Assembly (NCBI GenBank): GCA_949752795.1
Contig: OX457061.1
Location: 126,118,530-126,182,529, forward strand
Source of the DNA: Hyperoodon ampullatus
Taxonomy: Eukaryota > Chordata > Mammalia > Artiodactyla > Ziphiidae
Reading direction: 5' to 3'
DNA: 64,000 nucleotides
In this document: piece after piece, positions 47,440 through 60,085 of the stretch
Layout of the letters: every line of letters begins with the position of its first letter
How positions within the stretch are numbered: position 1 is the stretch's first letter
The notes under the pieces: generated by a model
Databases searched by the model: none
Seen by the model: only the letters and a program-made list of their open reading frames with translations
Told to the model about the DNA's origin: nothing
Made by a program: the position numbers and the translations under genes

Positions 47440-48420
47440 TTTTAACTCGTTCGGGGCTGGTCTCCTTCGTCTTCTCCACCGCTGACCCTGGGGTGAGGCC
47501 TGTGCTTTCTGTGCTCCTGTCCCCAGCCCCCCACCTTGGAGACGTCTTGTCACCTTGCTCTCGGTGTCGGCCTTGGGCCCGTGCCTTCACCGCTGACCCC
47601 CTCCACCCCGGCGGGGCTGCTCTCAGCAACCCCTCCTCCCCCGCTGCCTTCCTCCCCGTCCCGAGGGCCTGTGACTTCCCCACTCGGAGAGAGAGCTGAG
47701 GGGGCTGAGGTGGGTGGTCGTCCGCCGCCCTCCATCAGTCCAGGCCTGCCCTCCCCGCGTCCCTGTAGGGCAGGCGGCCAGGGCGGCGGAGACACAGGCC
47801 CCAGGCCCTCCGCCCTCACCCCGCGTTCTCTGCCCCAGCCCGCAGACTCGCAGCGCTGGGGATGCGACCCCCCGCCCACGCCTCCTGTACGGCTCTCCCC
47901 CCACCTGCCTGTCTAGGCTCCGCCGCCGCCCCCTGTCCTGTGTACGAAATACTTTCATTGCTTTGTTTCTTGCTGGGGAAATGACCTCGTACCGTGACCT
48001 GCATCCTTTAGAAGGTAACACCTGCTCCACGCGCTCTCCTGCAAGGTCTTAGCATCATCTTAAAGCCAAGCCCCTTTGAAACTCCAGACCAAAGCACCAC
48101 CCCTCTCTCTCTCCCGCCCCGCCCCACCCCACCCCGCCCCACCCCGCCCCACCCCGCCCCACCCCGCCCCACCCCGCCCCACCCCGCCCCGGCGCCTGCC
48201 CCACCCCGCCCCCGCGCCGCCCCGCCCCCGCCCCCGCCCCTGCCCCGCGCCGCCCCGCGCCCCGCCCCGCGCCCACCTTTCTCTTACGCACACGCTCGCA
48301 CGCACGCGCACGCCAGCGTCTTCAGCTTCACGTCGTAAATTGTGACTCCGCTCAGCACCTCCCCTGACTGCTGCGTCCGGGCCGTGTCCTGAGCACATCA
48401 GCGCCATCGGACCCACGGGT
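47440..48420. promoter_or_regulatory. CpG-rich block, candidate CpG island
   Basis: High GC, with frequent CpG from 47440 to the gcacgcacgcgcacgcc stretch at 48300. In its middle sit many GC boxes (next entry). It could be a promoter of an unannotated transcript or a distant CpG island. I see no coding first exon beside it, and expect the next gene (CBR4 by memory of the human map) further right. Confidence 0.4.
48112..48280. repeat. GC-box array: ACCCCGCCCC decamer plus CCCCG-rich tail
   Basis: Six perfect tandem copies of accccgcccc lie at 48131-48190, preceded by a partial unit and followed by irregular cccccg/ccccgcg units to about 48280. The reverse strand reads ggggcggggt, so each unit carries an Sp1/KLF-type GC box and a G-run for quadruplex formation. 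Confidence 0.93.
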
Positions 48421-49638
48421 GGACAGCCAGTAACTCCCCGAGGTAAAGAACCTTAAAATTTTAAAATGTTGTTTTAATCTTCGAGAACCCCTATGCCTCC
48501 ACGCCACGTAAGTGAAGATGAAAACGTGTGAGTAAAAGGCAGGGTGACGTGAGTGTGCCTTGCCCCCGTCCTGGTGGAGCCCCGGTAAAGGAGAAGCGGG
48601 GTCCCTCGTGACCGCTCAGAGCACCTCACCTAGTCGGCGAGTGTTTCTCCGTTTCCAAACCTTCCCCAGAGGAAACAGGGAGATCACACTGCCGCCCCGC
48701 AAATCCAGTGGAGGCGCAGCCCACCTGCACTCCTGCGGTCGTCCGTAAAGACCGGTCGGTTTGCAAGCTGGCACAGTGGTCATGGCGGCCCTGTCGCTTC
48801 TCGTCCAAAAGGCTTTACGTTTTAGAGGGCAGCTAGGTTTCTGTGCTTCGAGTCTGCCTGGGCCCATTAGGGGTTGTCTGGGATGTACTTCCCGTAAGCG
48901 GCGTGTGGGGTGTCGGTGCCGGCCTCACAGCAGGGATCGTGGGGGGGCTGTTCGGACCCCAGGCCTTCCGTGTGCCGCTGTCCCCAGTGGTCCGCCACCT
49001 CTGGAGGCCACCTTCTCCCACGCCGCCAAGCCTGCCACCCCTCGTTGCCTGGACCACAGCGCTGGTGGCATCTCAGCAGAGCTGACGGGCGTTTGGCAGG
49101 GGTGTGCTGATGGCAGGGGCAGGCGGTGGCCCGGAGGACGCAGCTCCGGGGACACAGCTGGGGCCGCCTTCTCGGGAGAAGGGAGAGAGGAGAAAAAGCA
49201 GAGGGGATGACTTTCACGAGGAAGAGTGGGCGGCGCCGAATCCGGTGAACATGTAGACGCTTTCAGCATTTTCCCTGCGCTTCTCCACGGGACGTGGGGG
49301 GCAGAGGTGGAGCCTGAAGTTGACACGATCCAGGGGGCCTCTTTAGGGAGAAGAACACGGAGACACTGCTTGGGGAGAGATCCCCAGTGTTCTCCTTACT
49401 TGCTGCAGGTGATCCTTTCTTCTGACAATAAAAAAGAAGAAGAATGCAAAATTAGGTTACAAAATTAGATATGACATAACGAGTGAAGAAATCACCGAGA
49501 ATTATGTATTTTTAAAAAGCTAACAAATAATACAAAATCACAAAATCCAGAAACATAATACAATATTTGCATTAACTAACTGGCTGCTATACTTCTGTAA
49601 AGCTTTTCCCTCCCTACCTCCTTTGCCTGTATATTCTT

Positions 49639-49888
49639 TGGTCGTGTTTTTATTTTTTTTTATTTTATTTATTTTTTTTTTTGTGGTACGCGGGCCTCTC
49701 ACTGTTGTGGCCTCTCCCGTTGCGGAGCACAGGCTCCGGATGCGCAGGCTCAGCAGCCATGGCTCACGGGCCCAGCCGCTCCGCGGCATATGGGATCCTC
49801 CAAGACCGGGGCACGAACCCGTATCCCCTGCATCGGCAGGCGGACTCTCAACCACTGCGCCACCAGGGAGGCCCTGGTCGTGTTTTTA
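49639..49888 (-). mobile_element. CHR-type SINE with 14-bp target-site duplication
   Basis: Minus-strand copy at 49653-49874: T-rich tail, tgtggtacgcgggcctctca, ttgcggagcacaggctccgg, cggggcacgaacccgtatcc and gcgccaccagggaggccc. The perfect repeat tggtcgtgttttta flanks it at 49639-49652 and 49875-49888. Confidence 0.95.
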
Positions 49889-50021
49889 AATAAAAGATTG
49901 AATATCATTCAGTCTTTCCTCTGGCCTGGCTGGTTGAAGTGGATTTATGGATAGTTTGAACGTGTTGTTCTTGGTTAAAGCCATTTAAAATCCTGGGGTG
50001 GTGTTAAATCTGGGATCACGT

Positions 50022-50249
50022 CTATCACATTCCCTTTACTCTTTCTTTTTTTAAAAGATTTTTTTGCTGCGGACCATTTTTAAAGTTTTTATTGAATTTG
50101 TTACAATATTGCTTCCGTTTTATGTTTTTTTGGCCACGCGGCATGTGGGATCTTAGCTCCCGACCAGGGATCGAACCCTCACCCCCTGCATCGGAAGACG
50201 AAGTCTTAACCAGTGGACCGCCAGGGAAGTCCCTATCACGTTCCCTTTA
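50022..50249 (-). mobile_element. CHR-type SINE with near-perfect target-site duplication
   Basis: Minus strand: ttggccacgcggcatgtggg, cccgaccagggatcgaaccc, taaccagtggaccgccaggg. The flanking repeats ctatcacattcccttta (50022-50038) and ctatcacgttcccttta (50233-50249) differ at one base. Confidence 0.92.
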
Positions 50250-52114
50250 AAGATAAGCTGTGGACTCAAGGAATGGCCCACAGACTGGCTTCCAGCTCCC
50301 AGTGTTCTGAGAGTGCTGTAAGATTGCGATCCGAGCACTTGGTGCCAGAGGCTGCGGTGCACGTCTACACTGAATGTAGAGCCGGGCCTTGCTCCTCCTC
50401 ATGGTGAGGTCGGGCAAGTTGGCATAACGTGTGGTGGTTTTCCTGGAGGCCGTTCCTGCGTCGGGCGACCGGCAGTGACTAGCCATCCACAGATGCGTCT
50501 GTGATCCAGGTGGATGCGCCCCTAACTCGGCGCCCGTGGCTGCAGCCCCAGAGGGCTCACGGCCACCTTGGCGCCACCTGACACGAGAGGCCCTTGAGTT
50601 AAACTATCTTACGTTTGTACATTTTATTACTAACAGATACACGCACAGCCAGGGGCCTTCCTAGAACCTTGGAAGGAGTTGTGAGGCTGAGGGATTCTGA
50701 GGCTTCGGAGCAGCCGCATCTTAAGGATGAAGGGTGCCGGGCGTCAGGTCCTACCCGAGAAGGCTGCCCGGAAGACCACCCGCCTCAATGGCCAGTTCTG
50801 GGACTTGCTGACAGAGTCATTTTGAAGGAGGGGTGAGGCGTGGGGGATGAATGCAGCACGAGTGGCAACTTGGGGGGGTTCTGCAGGCTCTCAGACCGCC
50901 CCCACCAGTGCCCACCAGCAGAGTCCAGTGCCCCGAGCAGACACAGCCCTGTCGTGATGAGTTTTAGGAAGGTAAGCAGTGTCTCTGCCTCCTTAGCTCT
51001 CTGGATATTCAAGTGATGTGATTTTTGTTGTCACTGTTTCTCTTTTGTGCTGTTTGTGCTATGAGTGGGTGGCGAGCGTCAGGGTGAGGGTCGTCTGTGG
51101 ACTGAGGTGGGGGGAGCACGCTTTGGCACACCTGGAACGCGGTCACTGCCAGCCAGGGCGCGAGGAGGGGGAGTGTGTGGGCTGGGAGCCAGCAGGGCAG
51201 CATGCAGCTGAGGAGCTATAGCTCTTCCTGCGTGGCCGTGAATCACTCTGCCCGGACCGTCCGCATGTTGCACGGCTGCTCCCCGGGAAGGACGGACGCC
51301 CTGGAGACCCTGGACCAACAACGGCTTCTTGTGGAGCAGAGACGCCAGCTTCACGGCCACCTTAGGGGCTGCAGACGAGCGTCGCAGGAAGGACACAGGA
51401 CGGGGTGTGGGCTGCCCTCCTGCTTCCGCCTCAGAAGGAAGAAGCCACACCATCCTGGGGCCAGTCACCAAGGCCAGCGTGATGACAAAACGTCGGGACG
51501 GACAGTGAGTGTGTGTGGTTGTGAAATGACGCTCGTCCTGTTACTGCCGGGTCCGCCCACTGTGACCAGGACTGTTTCCGAAGCACCCTTCTATCCAGCG
51601 CGTCAGAGTTTGAGGAGTGATGCTTGGGCCGTTATCTTTTTTCTTCCCCGTCTCTCTTCTCTCTTTCCTCTGAATTGCTGCCAAAGCGACTTGAGTTGTA
51701 TAACGTAGAGCCGGGAGCTAGGTAGGGGTGGGGAGCAGTTTGTATACAGATGAGCCGAACGTGGAGGAAACTCAAGAAAGGGTGGGTAACCCTCAGGTGT
51801 GGACCCGACGCACCTAGCCCACGTTAGCTGGTGTTGGCCGAGGGTAGAACTCGAGGGAAGGAGTGTTGGTTCAAGTTAGAAAGGCTCTGGTTTCTGTTTG
51901 ATGTGAAGCAAATCATGCCGTTCAGAAGTCCTGTGACGCTCAAAGGTGTAACCAGCATTTGCACCGTGCTGTATGGGGTCCAAAGCACAGATGCCAACAC
52001 GGGGCCTTTGAAAACGACACATCTGTAAATGATGCCTGCCCTTTGGGTGTTCCACCTGTGGTTGCTTTTCTTTCTATTGTCTTGTTTAATATTAATTTTG
52101 TTACGGTATCCTCT
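50250..52114. other. Intergenic, unassigned
   Basis: Open frames at 51079-51708 on both strands overlap and have no recognisable domain. No repeat family identified. Confidence 0.55.
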
Positions 52115-52586
52115 TTTTCCCCCCCTTTTTTTAAATTGAAGTATAGTTGATTTACAGTGTTGTGTTAGTTTCAGGTGTACAGCAAAGTGATTCAGTTATA
52201 CATATACATATATTCATTCTTTTCAGATTCTTTTCCCATATAGGTTATTACAGAGTGTTGAGTAGAGTTCCCTGTGCTATACAATAGGACCTTGTTGGTT
52301 ATTTTATATACAGTAGTATGTATGTGTTAATCCCAAGCTCCTAATTTATCCCTCCCCCTGTCCCACGTTTCCCCTTTGGTAACCATAATTTTGTTGTTGA
52401 AACCTGTGAGTCTGTCTCTGTTATATAAATAAGTTCATTTGTATCATTTTAAAATTAGATTCCACATATGAGTGATATCATAGGATATTTGTCTGAGTTA
52501 CTTCAGTTATATGATAATCTTTAGGTCCATCCATGTTGCTACAAATGGCATTATTTCATTCTTTTTTATGGCTGCATATATTCCAT

Positions 52587-52659
52587 TGTGTGTATGTATG
52601 TGTGTGTGTGTGTGTATATATGTGTGTGTATATCTATCTATCTATCTATATATATATAA
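52587..52659. repeat. Compound microsatellite (TG)n-(TATC)n-(TA)n
   Basis: tgtatgtatg leads into about eight TG units, then tatatgtgtgtg and four tatc units ending in tatatata. It lies inside the L1 fragment and probably mutates quickly. Confidence 0.92.
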
Positions 52660-52784
52660 AACCACATTTTTTTATAACCATTCCTCTGGGTGCATGTATG
52701 TTTTCGAACCATGGTTTTCTCAGGGTATATGCCCAGTAGTGGGATTGCTGGATCATATGGTAATTCTATTTTTAGTTGTTTTTT

Positions 52785-53102
52785 TTAATGAATTTGAAGT
52801 TTGTTTTTTTAAGTTAATTAATTAATTAATTTTTGGCTGCATTGGGTCTTCGTTGCGGTGCACGGGCTTCTCACTGCAGTGGCTTCTCGTTGTGGAACAT
52901 GGGCTCTGGGTACATGGGCTTCAGTAGTTGTGACACACGGGCTCAGTAGTTGTGGCTCGTGGGCTCTAGAGCACAGGCTCAGTAGTTGTGGCGCACGGGC
53001 TTAGTTGCTCCGCGGCATGTGGGATCTTCACGGGGCAGGGCTCGAACCCGTGTACCCTGCATTGGCAGACGGATTCTTAACCACTGCTCCACCAGGGAAG
53101 TC
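52785..53102 (-). mobile_element. CHR-type SINE nested in L1
   Basis: Minus strand: attaattaattaatttttgg tail side, gcattgggtcttcgttgcgg, long-form CHR body with repeated tagttgtggc units, gctcgaacccgtgtaccctg and ctccaccagggaagtcc. L1 sequence ctatttttagtt is present on both sides (about 52766 and 53103) as the target-site duplication. The SINE is therefore younger than the L1. Confidence 0.93.
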
Positions 53103-53521
53103 CTATTTTTAGTTTTTTAAGGAACCTCCGCACTGTTCTCCATAGTCGCTGTATCAACTTACATTCCCACCAACAGTGTAGGAGGGTTCCCTTTTCTCCA
53201 CACCCTCTCCAGCATTTATTGTTTGTAGATTTTCTGATGATGCCCATTCAAACTGGTGTGAGGTGATACCTCATTGTAGTTTTGATCTGCATTTTTCTAA
53301 TAATTAGTGATGTTGAGCATCTTTTCATGGGCTTTGTTGGCCATCTGTATGTCTTCTTTGGAGAAATGTCTGTTTAGGTCTTCTGCCCATTTTTGGATTG
53401 GGTGGTTTTTTTTTTTTTTTTTTTGATGTAGAGCTGCATGAGCTGTTTGTATATTTTGGAGATGAATCCCTCGTTGGTCGCTTCATCTGGAAATATTTTC
53501 TCCCATTCTGAGGGTTGTCTT

Positions 53522-53665
53522 TTATACCACATCTTCTTTATCCGTTCATCTGTCAATGGACATTTAGGTTGCTTCCGGGTCTTGGCTGTTGTGAATAGTG
53601 CTGCAGTGAACACTGGGGTGCATGTATCTTTTCAAACTGTAGTTTTCGTCCTTTCTGGATACAGG
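53522..53665 (-). mobile_element. Second L1 segment, out of order
   Basis: taccacatcttctttatccg, caatggacatttaggttgct and ggggtgcatgtatcttttca encode the ORF2 C-terminal end on the minus strand. In an intact L1 this belongs between the parts at about 52590 and 52680, not to the right of them. It abuts the other fragment at about 53521, producing a chimaeric minus-strand frame. Confidence 0.75.
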
Positions 53666-56239
53666 CCCAGGACAAGCATCCTCTTCTTGTCCCTCAGATG
53701 TATTTGCCAAAATGTATATTATGGGAACAAGAGGAGCATTGGATGATCGTGGTCTGCCTGGATGACATTGTTCCCTGATCTGTGGCCTTAGTTTAACCAG
53801 CAGCTGTGTCTGTGGCATCAGAAACCTCATCCAGTGTAAGGGATGGATGCACATGAGGGTATTCGGTATCTTTGAGCCGGAAGCCCACACGATACCAGAC
53901 GCCTCAGTTGACAGCTAGGACCCAGCCCGTGCACTTCCTCGGGGCTGCGGGAGACGACTTGTTTCCTCTCTGCTTCGGGCTGTTTCCCTCACCTGCCCCC
54001 AAACAAGAGGCACCACCACCACTGAGAGGACGACTGGTGTGCCTCGACTGACCACACGTCTTGTGGGCGTGTGGACCTGCCCTGCGCCCAGCAGGCCTCT
54101 GTGGCAGCGGGCTGAGGCTCCAGCACTGTGCCTGCTGGGCAGAGCCTGGCCGCAGAGAAGAGGGCCTGGGCTCCTTGCAATTGTCCTTGAAGGAAAGCAC
54201 AGGGCCGCGGGGCTCACAGGTGCCGGGGGAATGGGCACGTGGCGGTGATGTTCCTGCTCCCTCGACTGGAGACAGAGCCCAGCCCCCAGGAGGCACTGCG
54301 ACCCCGGGGTCCCAGGATGCTGGGAAGGAGGGATGCTGTCAGTATGACCTTTAGAATCTCTGACCCGGTCTTCTCCCACAGGAGGGTCTGGGGCTCCAGC
54401 GCTCTGATGGAAACAAGCAGGTTTTAGGAGGTCTGGTTTCGGGGGCGCTCCCATAGCTGAATGTTCAGTCTTAACTTGTTCCAGAAAGTCCTGGCAGCTT
54501 GGTGCAGGGAAGGCACCAGCACACACGCCCGGCTGTTGGTAAAGAGGGGCAGCTGGGGCCCCTCAGACGGCACAGCCCCAGGGGAGCAGCTGCGGGGCCC
54601 AGGGGACCTTTCTGGGAGGGGTTCCTGAGGGTGGGAGCTGTGGGCTGGATGCTGACTGCTTGCAAGGGTTTGAGAGCCAGCAGGAGCTCTGCTTTTGGTT
54701 CGTTGAAAGATATTTATTGGGAGGATTTCCACTCGGGGTCTGGCTGGAAGGACATGTCCGCTCTTTCCCCTCCCCCTTGCAGAAGTCTAAAGCCCACAGG
54801 GGGTCCCCAGGATCCGGTTCTTTCGCGGTGTTGCCGCTGTATTTGGTCTTAAGAGCTGATGCACTGGAGCCTTGCTGTCCCTGCACTGGGCCCACCACGT
54901 GGCTGGTGGTCATGATGCTGTGTTTCCGACACAGGCCTGAATGCAAGAAGTGGGGGGCGGAGGAGGCGTCTGTCAGCTTTGGGAAATGCTGGATTTTCCA
55001 AAGCCTAAGTCGTAGACCGGCTTTTGTGACACTGTGGAGGAGGCTCTCGGCTTGTCCAAAGGAAGGGAGCAGAAGTCTGGAAAGCTTTGGGGAGCTTGGA
55101 GGAACTGTCACTGGGGCGTCTCCCTGGTCACGAAGCCCCGGAGGAGATAACGATCCCCGAGACTCACACCTTGGGTGTGTTTGCTGGGAAGGGCACCGTG
55201 ACAGCAAGTGACATGGTGGCCCTGTCCTGGGAACCGAGCCGAGCTCAGGGACATGGTGTGGCCTGGCTGTCGAGGAAGTTCCTCTGTCACTGTGCTAGGT
55301 TCCACGTAATTGTCAAATTGGGAGTGTGTCATGGTGGGTCTGTGACTTCCCAGGCTGGCGGTGACCTCACAAGGACTATTATAGACCCGTGGGACCCACA
55401 GCCAGCGGAGAGAATCGCTACCTCCCACTCTATCCCATGACCTCGAACGTTCTGGTCACCACCATGGCCTTTTGTTCTTGGAGGGGACAGGAACTTTGCA
55501 AAGTGGGGTCACTCTACTGCTTCTGTAGGTCATCTTCCCAGACTTGCCTGATTCTCAGGATCTCAGTCTTTGGCTCTGTTTCACATATCTGTTTTTTGAA
55601 GTGTTTTTTTTAAAAATAAGATGATACTGGGTGTCAAGCATATAGAAGAGTGCAGAAAATAACATAATAGGGATCCAAGTATCCACCATCCAGATTTAAC
55701 AAATACTAGCATTTTGTCCCATCTGTATCAGACATTTTTAAAGTTGCGTTTAGAATTAAATCCCCTACCTATCTATTTTTGGTAGATGGGAAGCATCGAT
55801 AAGTTCAATTCTAGTTGGTTGCTGGCCGTGCACAGAAATGCCTCTGAGTCTCTGGATACTGGAAACGTTGTATGTTTGTGCAGAGCAGTACTGCCCCAGC
55901 CACGTGCCTTAAGCAGAAGGATTGCCCTAAAGACTGTCTCAGCACCTGGGCAAATTTTCTCGGACTTACACCGTGTACATTTTCTCCACCAGTTTGCCGT
56001 ATGTTCACAGTGCTAACGCCCATCCCCACCAAATGCAAGAACCCTCTGGCTCCAAAGGTTCCAGGTGTGAAAAAGTGCACCCAAACTGCTGAGTTTTGCC
56101 CCACTTAATATGAAAGGATACTAAATATTTTCAGAAAATTAAACAACCCTTTAAACAGTGTTCAAAAACATTTTGATGTCCTCATGAGCCAGACTCCTGG
56201 AAAGCTGAGTGTTCAGGCTTTACGGAGAGAGAGACATTT
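53666..56239. other. Intergenic, mostly unassigned
   Basis: 54500-55250 has overlapping open frames of 183 (+) and 214 (-) codons with no recognisable domain. 55600-55745 (agcatatagaagagtgcaga, ccaccatccagatttaac) resembles an old L1-type 3' relic. Nothing else assigned. Confidence 0.5.
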
Positions 56240-56855
56240 CTCCTAGAGTTTAGCCCTGAATCTCCTGTGCAGTTCATTCTTACCAGCCTGTCCTGAGAAT
56301 GTTCCAGACTTGAAAGGCCTGGAGACAGACTCATGCTCTTTGCACCTAATTAGGCCATCTTTGCAGTTTCTCCGCTTTTCCGTGAAAGGCACCGCTGTTC
56401 TTCCAGCCGCGTGATCCGGCCTCAAGTGCCTCGTCTCCTTTGTCCTCAGCATCCAGTATCTTTCCTCGAAATGTTTCTCACTTCTGTCTACTCCTCCCCA
56501 GTCCCCTGACTGCTGTCCTAATTGGGGTATTTCTCCTCATGTGGTTGGGCTGATTCTGTCTTTTTGCTTTCCCCTTTCAGTCCAGTTTCAGCACCAGATT
56601 ATCTTCTGAAAGGAGCATTTTGTGCCCTTCTGCTCAAAATCATCCAGTGGTCCCCACAGCTGACCAAAGACCAGCTTTCTACCCAGAACCTCCCACGTTT
56701 TCCTCATCTTCTCTGTCCGCACGTACATGCCTCTCTGTGTCCCACGCAGCATCCCACGAAGCCTCTGCCCAGGCACACAGCACTGCTTGCCCTCTCTGAT
56801 CCTCTGAGTCTTCTTCGATTATTTCCTCTGCCTCAGTCTTCCTTTCCCTCCTTCA
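56240..56855 (+). mobile_element. L2 LINE relic
   Basis: A diverged L2 3' part in sense orientation: ctgctcaaaatcatccagtg, gtccccacagctgacc, a pyrimidine-rich body with ctctctgtgtcccacgcag and a cttcattaaatgaaccaacc end. Ancient and non-functional. Confidence 0.6.
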
Positions 56856-58329
56856 TTAAATGAACCAACCCTCACGGGGCGCCTACTAGGAACCAGGTTA
56901 TGTGAAACAACACCTACGCATACAGACCTTGCAACCTAGCGGAGAAAACAAAAGAATAAACAGGCAGGCAGCAAGCCAGGCTGCGCAGGAAGTACCACAG
57001 CCAGGAAGCACAGGGACCCCAGACCCAGGCTTCCCAGGGGAGAGGCACACAGAGGGTGACTCGTCCTTTAGGATGGTGAGTGGGGGGAAGGGGAGGGGGA
57101 CGGGAGGCAAGTAACTCGGGGACATGGCACCGTCGGCTTGGAGGAAAGCTGGGGAGAAGCAGTGGGTTCTGGGCACGTCTCAGAGCAGGACCATCAGGAC
57201 TTGCCATGGATCAGATAGCGGGTGCAGGAGAGGTGAACAGATTCTGTTTTTGCAGCTGGAAGAAGGGAGTTGCTCTTTACAGAGCCGGGGAGGACTCTGG
57301 GGAAGAGAGAGGTTCAGGCTTTGATGTGCTGGTTTTAGTGCGGAATGATCTAGTAAGGTTTCAGTGAAAGAAGTCCGTTCAGTAAATACTTGAAGGAGAT
57401 GAGGAAAGAAAACTTGGGTGTTTGGGGAGCACCGAGAAGACACAGAGTCAGGCAGGCTCAGTCCAGTGGGGCCCACTGTCGTCCCTAAAAGATCTTCCAT
57501 CTCCAGGGGCAGCGGCTGGTGCGCACTCGTCCTGACACCCTCCCTCCAGTGGGGAGACTATACCACGTCCACTGCAGTTGCTAAACAGTATTTGCTGGAC
57601 GCATGAGAGGAAGGAATAAGCTCAATCAGTAAAAGAGACTGTTCGAACCGTCTTCCCTTCCAAGGAGGAGATCCTTGCCAAGGTGCTGTACATCTGGGGA
57701 ACAGGACCTGGAGGTCTGCACCCTCTGTCTCAGCATTACCAGAGCCCCCCTGCCGTAGAATCAGCACGCACAGTGGTACAATGCACCTCTGGACCCTTCC
57801 CCAGACCTTCGCAAGCTGAATTCCTAGGGGAGGAGCTGGGACCTCTTGGTTACAGACTCACTGAGTGATTCTTCTGAAACTAAAATTTAAGAACTGCCGA
57901 CCCTCCAGAAGATGACCGCTGTTGACGCTTTTCCTTGGAGGCAAACCATTTCTAGCCGTGATGGGGGGGAGTCACAGCCGCTCCGCAGTGTCACGATACT
58001 CGGTACTCTGTGCTCGTCGCCTCCTCAAGCTGCCGCAGTCCAGTTGGAACCGGGCTGGCCCAGAGCCCCACGCGCTGTCAGGTGACAGCTTAGGCAAGCG
58101 AGGCCTTTTGCCAGATACCTCCCAGTCGAGCTCTGCAGCTTGAGAAGAAAAGTACAAGAGAACACGTAAATGCCAGATCTCATTATTCTGGGAATTTTCA
58201 CACAATGACTACACATCTGTCTCTCTCTCAACTGTAATGAAGCAACAGGCTCGTTCTTTCACACTGTCTGAGCCACAGCAAGGACTAAAAGTCACATGTT
58301 GACCTTGGACATCACGTTTAGTGAGACCT

Positions 58330-58445
58330 TTTGACCTGTCTTCCAACACGAGGAAGAGGTCAGCTCCACGAGGGCAGCGGCTGCCCCCTGGGTGCCTACA
58401 ATGCCTGGCACACAGTAGCCGCTCAGTCAATATCTGGATGGATGA
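58330..58445 (+). mobile_element. L2 3'-end relic
   Basis: cacgagggcagcggctg, acaatgcctggcacacagta and gccgctcagtcaatatctgg follow the well-known L2 terminal consensus (cctggcacatagtagg, gctcaataaat). Confidence 0.75.
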
Positions 58446-59164
58446 CGTTCTCGTCCCGCTTGCTGAGGTGAAGGGCCAAGTGCTCACAGATCCTGTCTGT
58501 GGAGTTTCACTGTTACCTGTAGCTTCCACACCCCTCGACCCACCAGTTTCCTACCCCTGTAGACATCTGTGCAGTTTTCACTTAAGATGTAACTTTCTGC
58601 TGACCCCATAAAAAATTGGCAGGAATTCTCAGAAAGGATGATATTGTAGTTGTTCTTGTGGGGCCCCACGGAGGGATAAATTTCACATTATTCATGTTTC
58701 CAGATGGACTTTTGGTTCCCCAGGGCAGTCATTCCAGAACCTTTTCTCAGCCTTAAGTTTACTCCAGGAAATAAAACTAGTGATTTAGGGCTTGATCGCT
58801 CCCTCAAGAGGCTCCCCTGTTCTCGGCGCAGAGCCGGAAGCAGGGCAGAGGGGAAGGCAGCTGGGAGACAGGCTGAGGGGCGGCTGGTGCCCACAGGGGC
58901 CCGTGGGTCAGGGAGACACTGCCTGCCCGGCCTCTGGAGGGTGAGGGCCTGGAGGGCAGGGGGCCAGGCCAGAGATGGAATCGTCCGCGTGGTCAGGCAG
59001 TCCCAGAAGCTTGGAGCAGCAGTGAGCGGTGGACGCTGGCGCCCCGAGGCTGGAGTAGATGTGGATCCATCCCACCGTTCCCCGCAAGTGGTATTCACAC
59101 ACCAGGGCTGGTGTCCGAGGCTACTTAATTTAGCTGGTTGGGATGCTGTACTACCGAGGTTTAA

Positions 59165-59280
59165 TCGTTGTGTTTCTTGAGCTTTTACTAGGCTAATATG
59201 TGAACTCTTTCAACAAATACTTGTGTGTCAGCCTCTGTGCTGGGTGCTAAGGATACAGCTGTGAACACGGTCGGGAACCA
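59165..59280 (+). repeat. L2-like relic
   Basis: caacaaatacttgtgtgtca, gcctctgtgctgggtgctaa and ggatacagctgtgaacac match a common L2 segment. The ends are not clear. Confidence 0.6.
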
Positions 59281-60085
59281 AGGACCTCTGATCAGTGAAT
59301 GCTGCTTCTTAGCCTCAGATTCAAGCCCTGGTCCCAGGCCTGTTGTTGTTTCCAAGGGGCACATCCAGAGTCAGTGGATCAGGGTGAATCCTTCGGGAGT
59401 TCTCACGACGGGTCAGGGGGACCCCCTTTTCTAAGGATACAATGATCTAACGCGTGATTGAGAATCCGCCCAACAGACAGGCGCCAGGCGTTGGACTCCT
59501 GTAAGGCTCACAGTTTCTGTGTGATGGCCGCTCCTTGCAGAGGGACCAGAGGGACCTGGCGGGAGGCTGCCTGGCCGGTGGCAAGGCCCCTGCTGGACGC
59601 GCCTCGCCCTGGCTCTGTGGCCCGGGCACCCTCGTGAGCCGGCTGGACCCTCCCGGGTCTTCCTGCTGCAGGGGGAGTGCACGCAGAGCCTCACCGGGTC
59701 CTCCTCCCCGGGCTCTGCTCCTGCTCTGAGCCCTGGATTTCTCTAGAAGCTTATTCTGGCCTCAGAGCTGGCCTGCAACCGGCTCTTCATCATCCCGGGC
59801 TCAGCTCACACACCTCCCGGGAGGAGCCCGTCCAGCCACCCATCTGAGGACGCTCTGATCTTCATCATCAGCGCGTGCCTTGCTCTCCAGAGCAGGCGCT
59901 CCAAGCGGGTCGGCTCAGTGTCTGTCTGGTGCCATCGTCATTACCATCTCTCCCTGCTGGAATGTAGGTTCCTTGAGAATAGGGTAAGTGGCACTCAGTA
60001 AATAATGAACATGGATCACGTTTCCTGCGTGCCCGCGGGCTCTCTGGGGACGTCTGTCACTGTTGTCAGGTCGCCGTGCTGCTTT

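Larger units (their letters stand above)
46960..49638. other. Intergenic, GC-rich
   Basis: No exon recognised. It includes the CpG-rich block with a GC-box decamer array (47440-48420). 48420-49480 is moderately GC-rich with open frames on both strands that have no recognisable domain. Confidence 0.55.
52115..53521 (-). mobile_element. L1 fragment interrupted by microsatellite and SINE
   Basis: Minus-strand L1. 52115-52500 is 3' UTR (ggtgtacagcaaagtgattc, gttgagtagagttccctgtg). 52510-52785 and 53103-53521 encode the other-strand ORF2 C-terminus (ccaccaacagtgtaggaggg, tcttctgcccatttttggat). Part of ORF2 is missing at about 52590-52680, where a (TG)n/(TATC)n microsatellite sits. A SINE splits the rest. 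No functional reading frame remains. Confidence 0.88.

Noticed and set aside
53374..53613. Minus-strand frame that appears to join two L1 ORF2 parts
   Set aside because: It is a chimaera at the junction of two L1 fragments near 53521 and is not a functional gene.
54563..55211. Overlapping frames of 214 (-) and 183 (+) codons
   Set aside because: Neither has a recognisable domain or splice context, and they overlap on opposite strands. Possibly chance open frames in GC-rich DNA.
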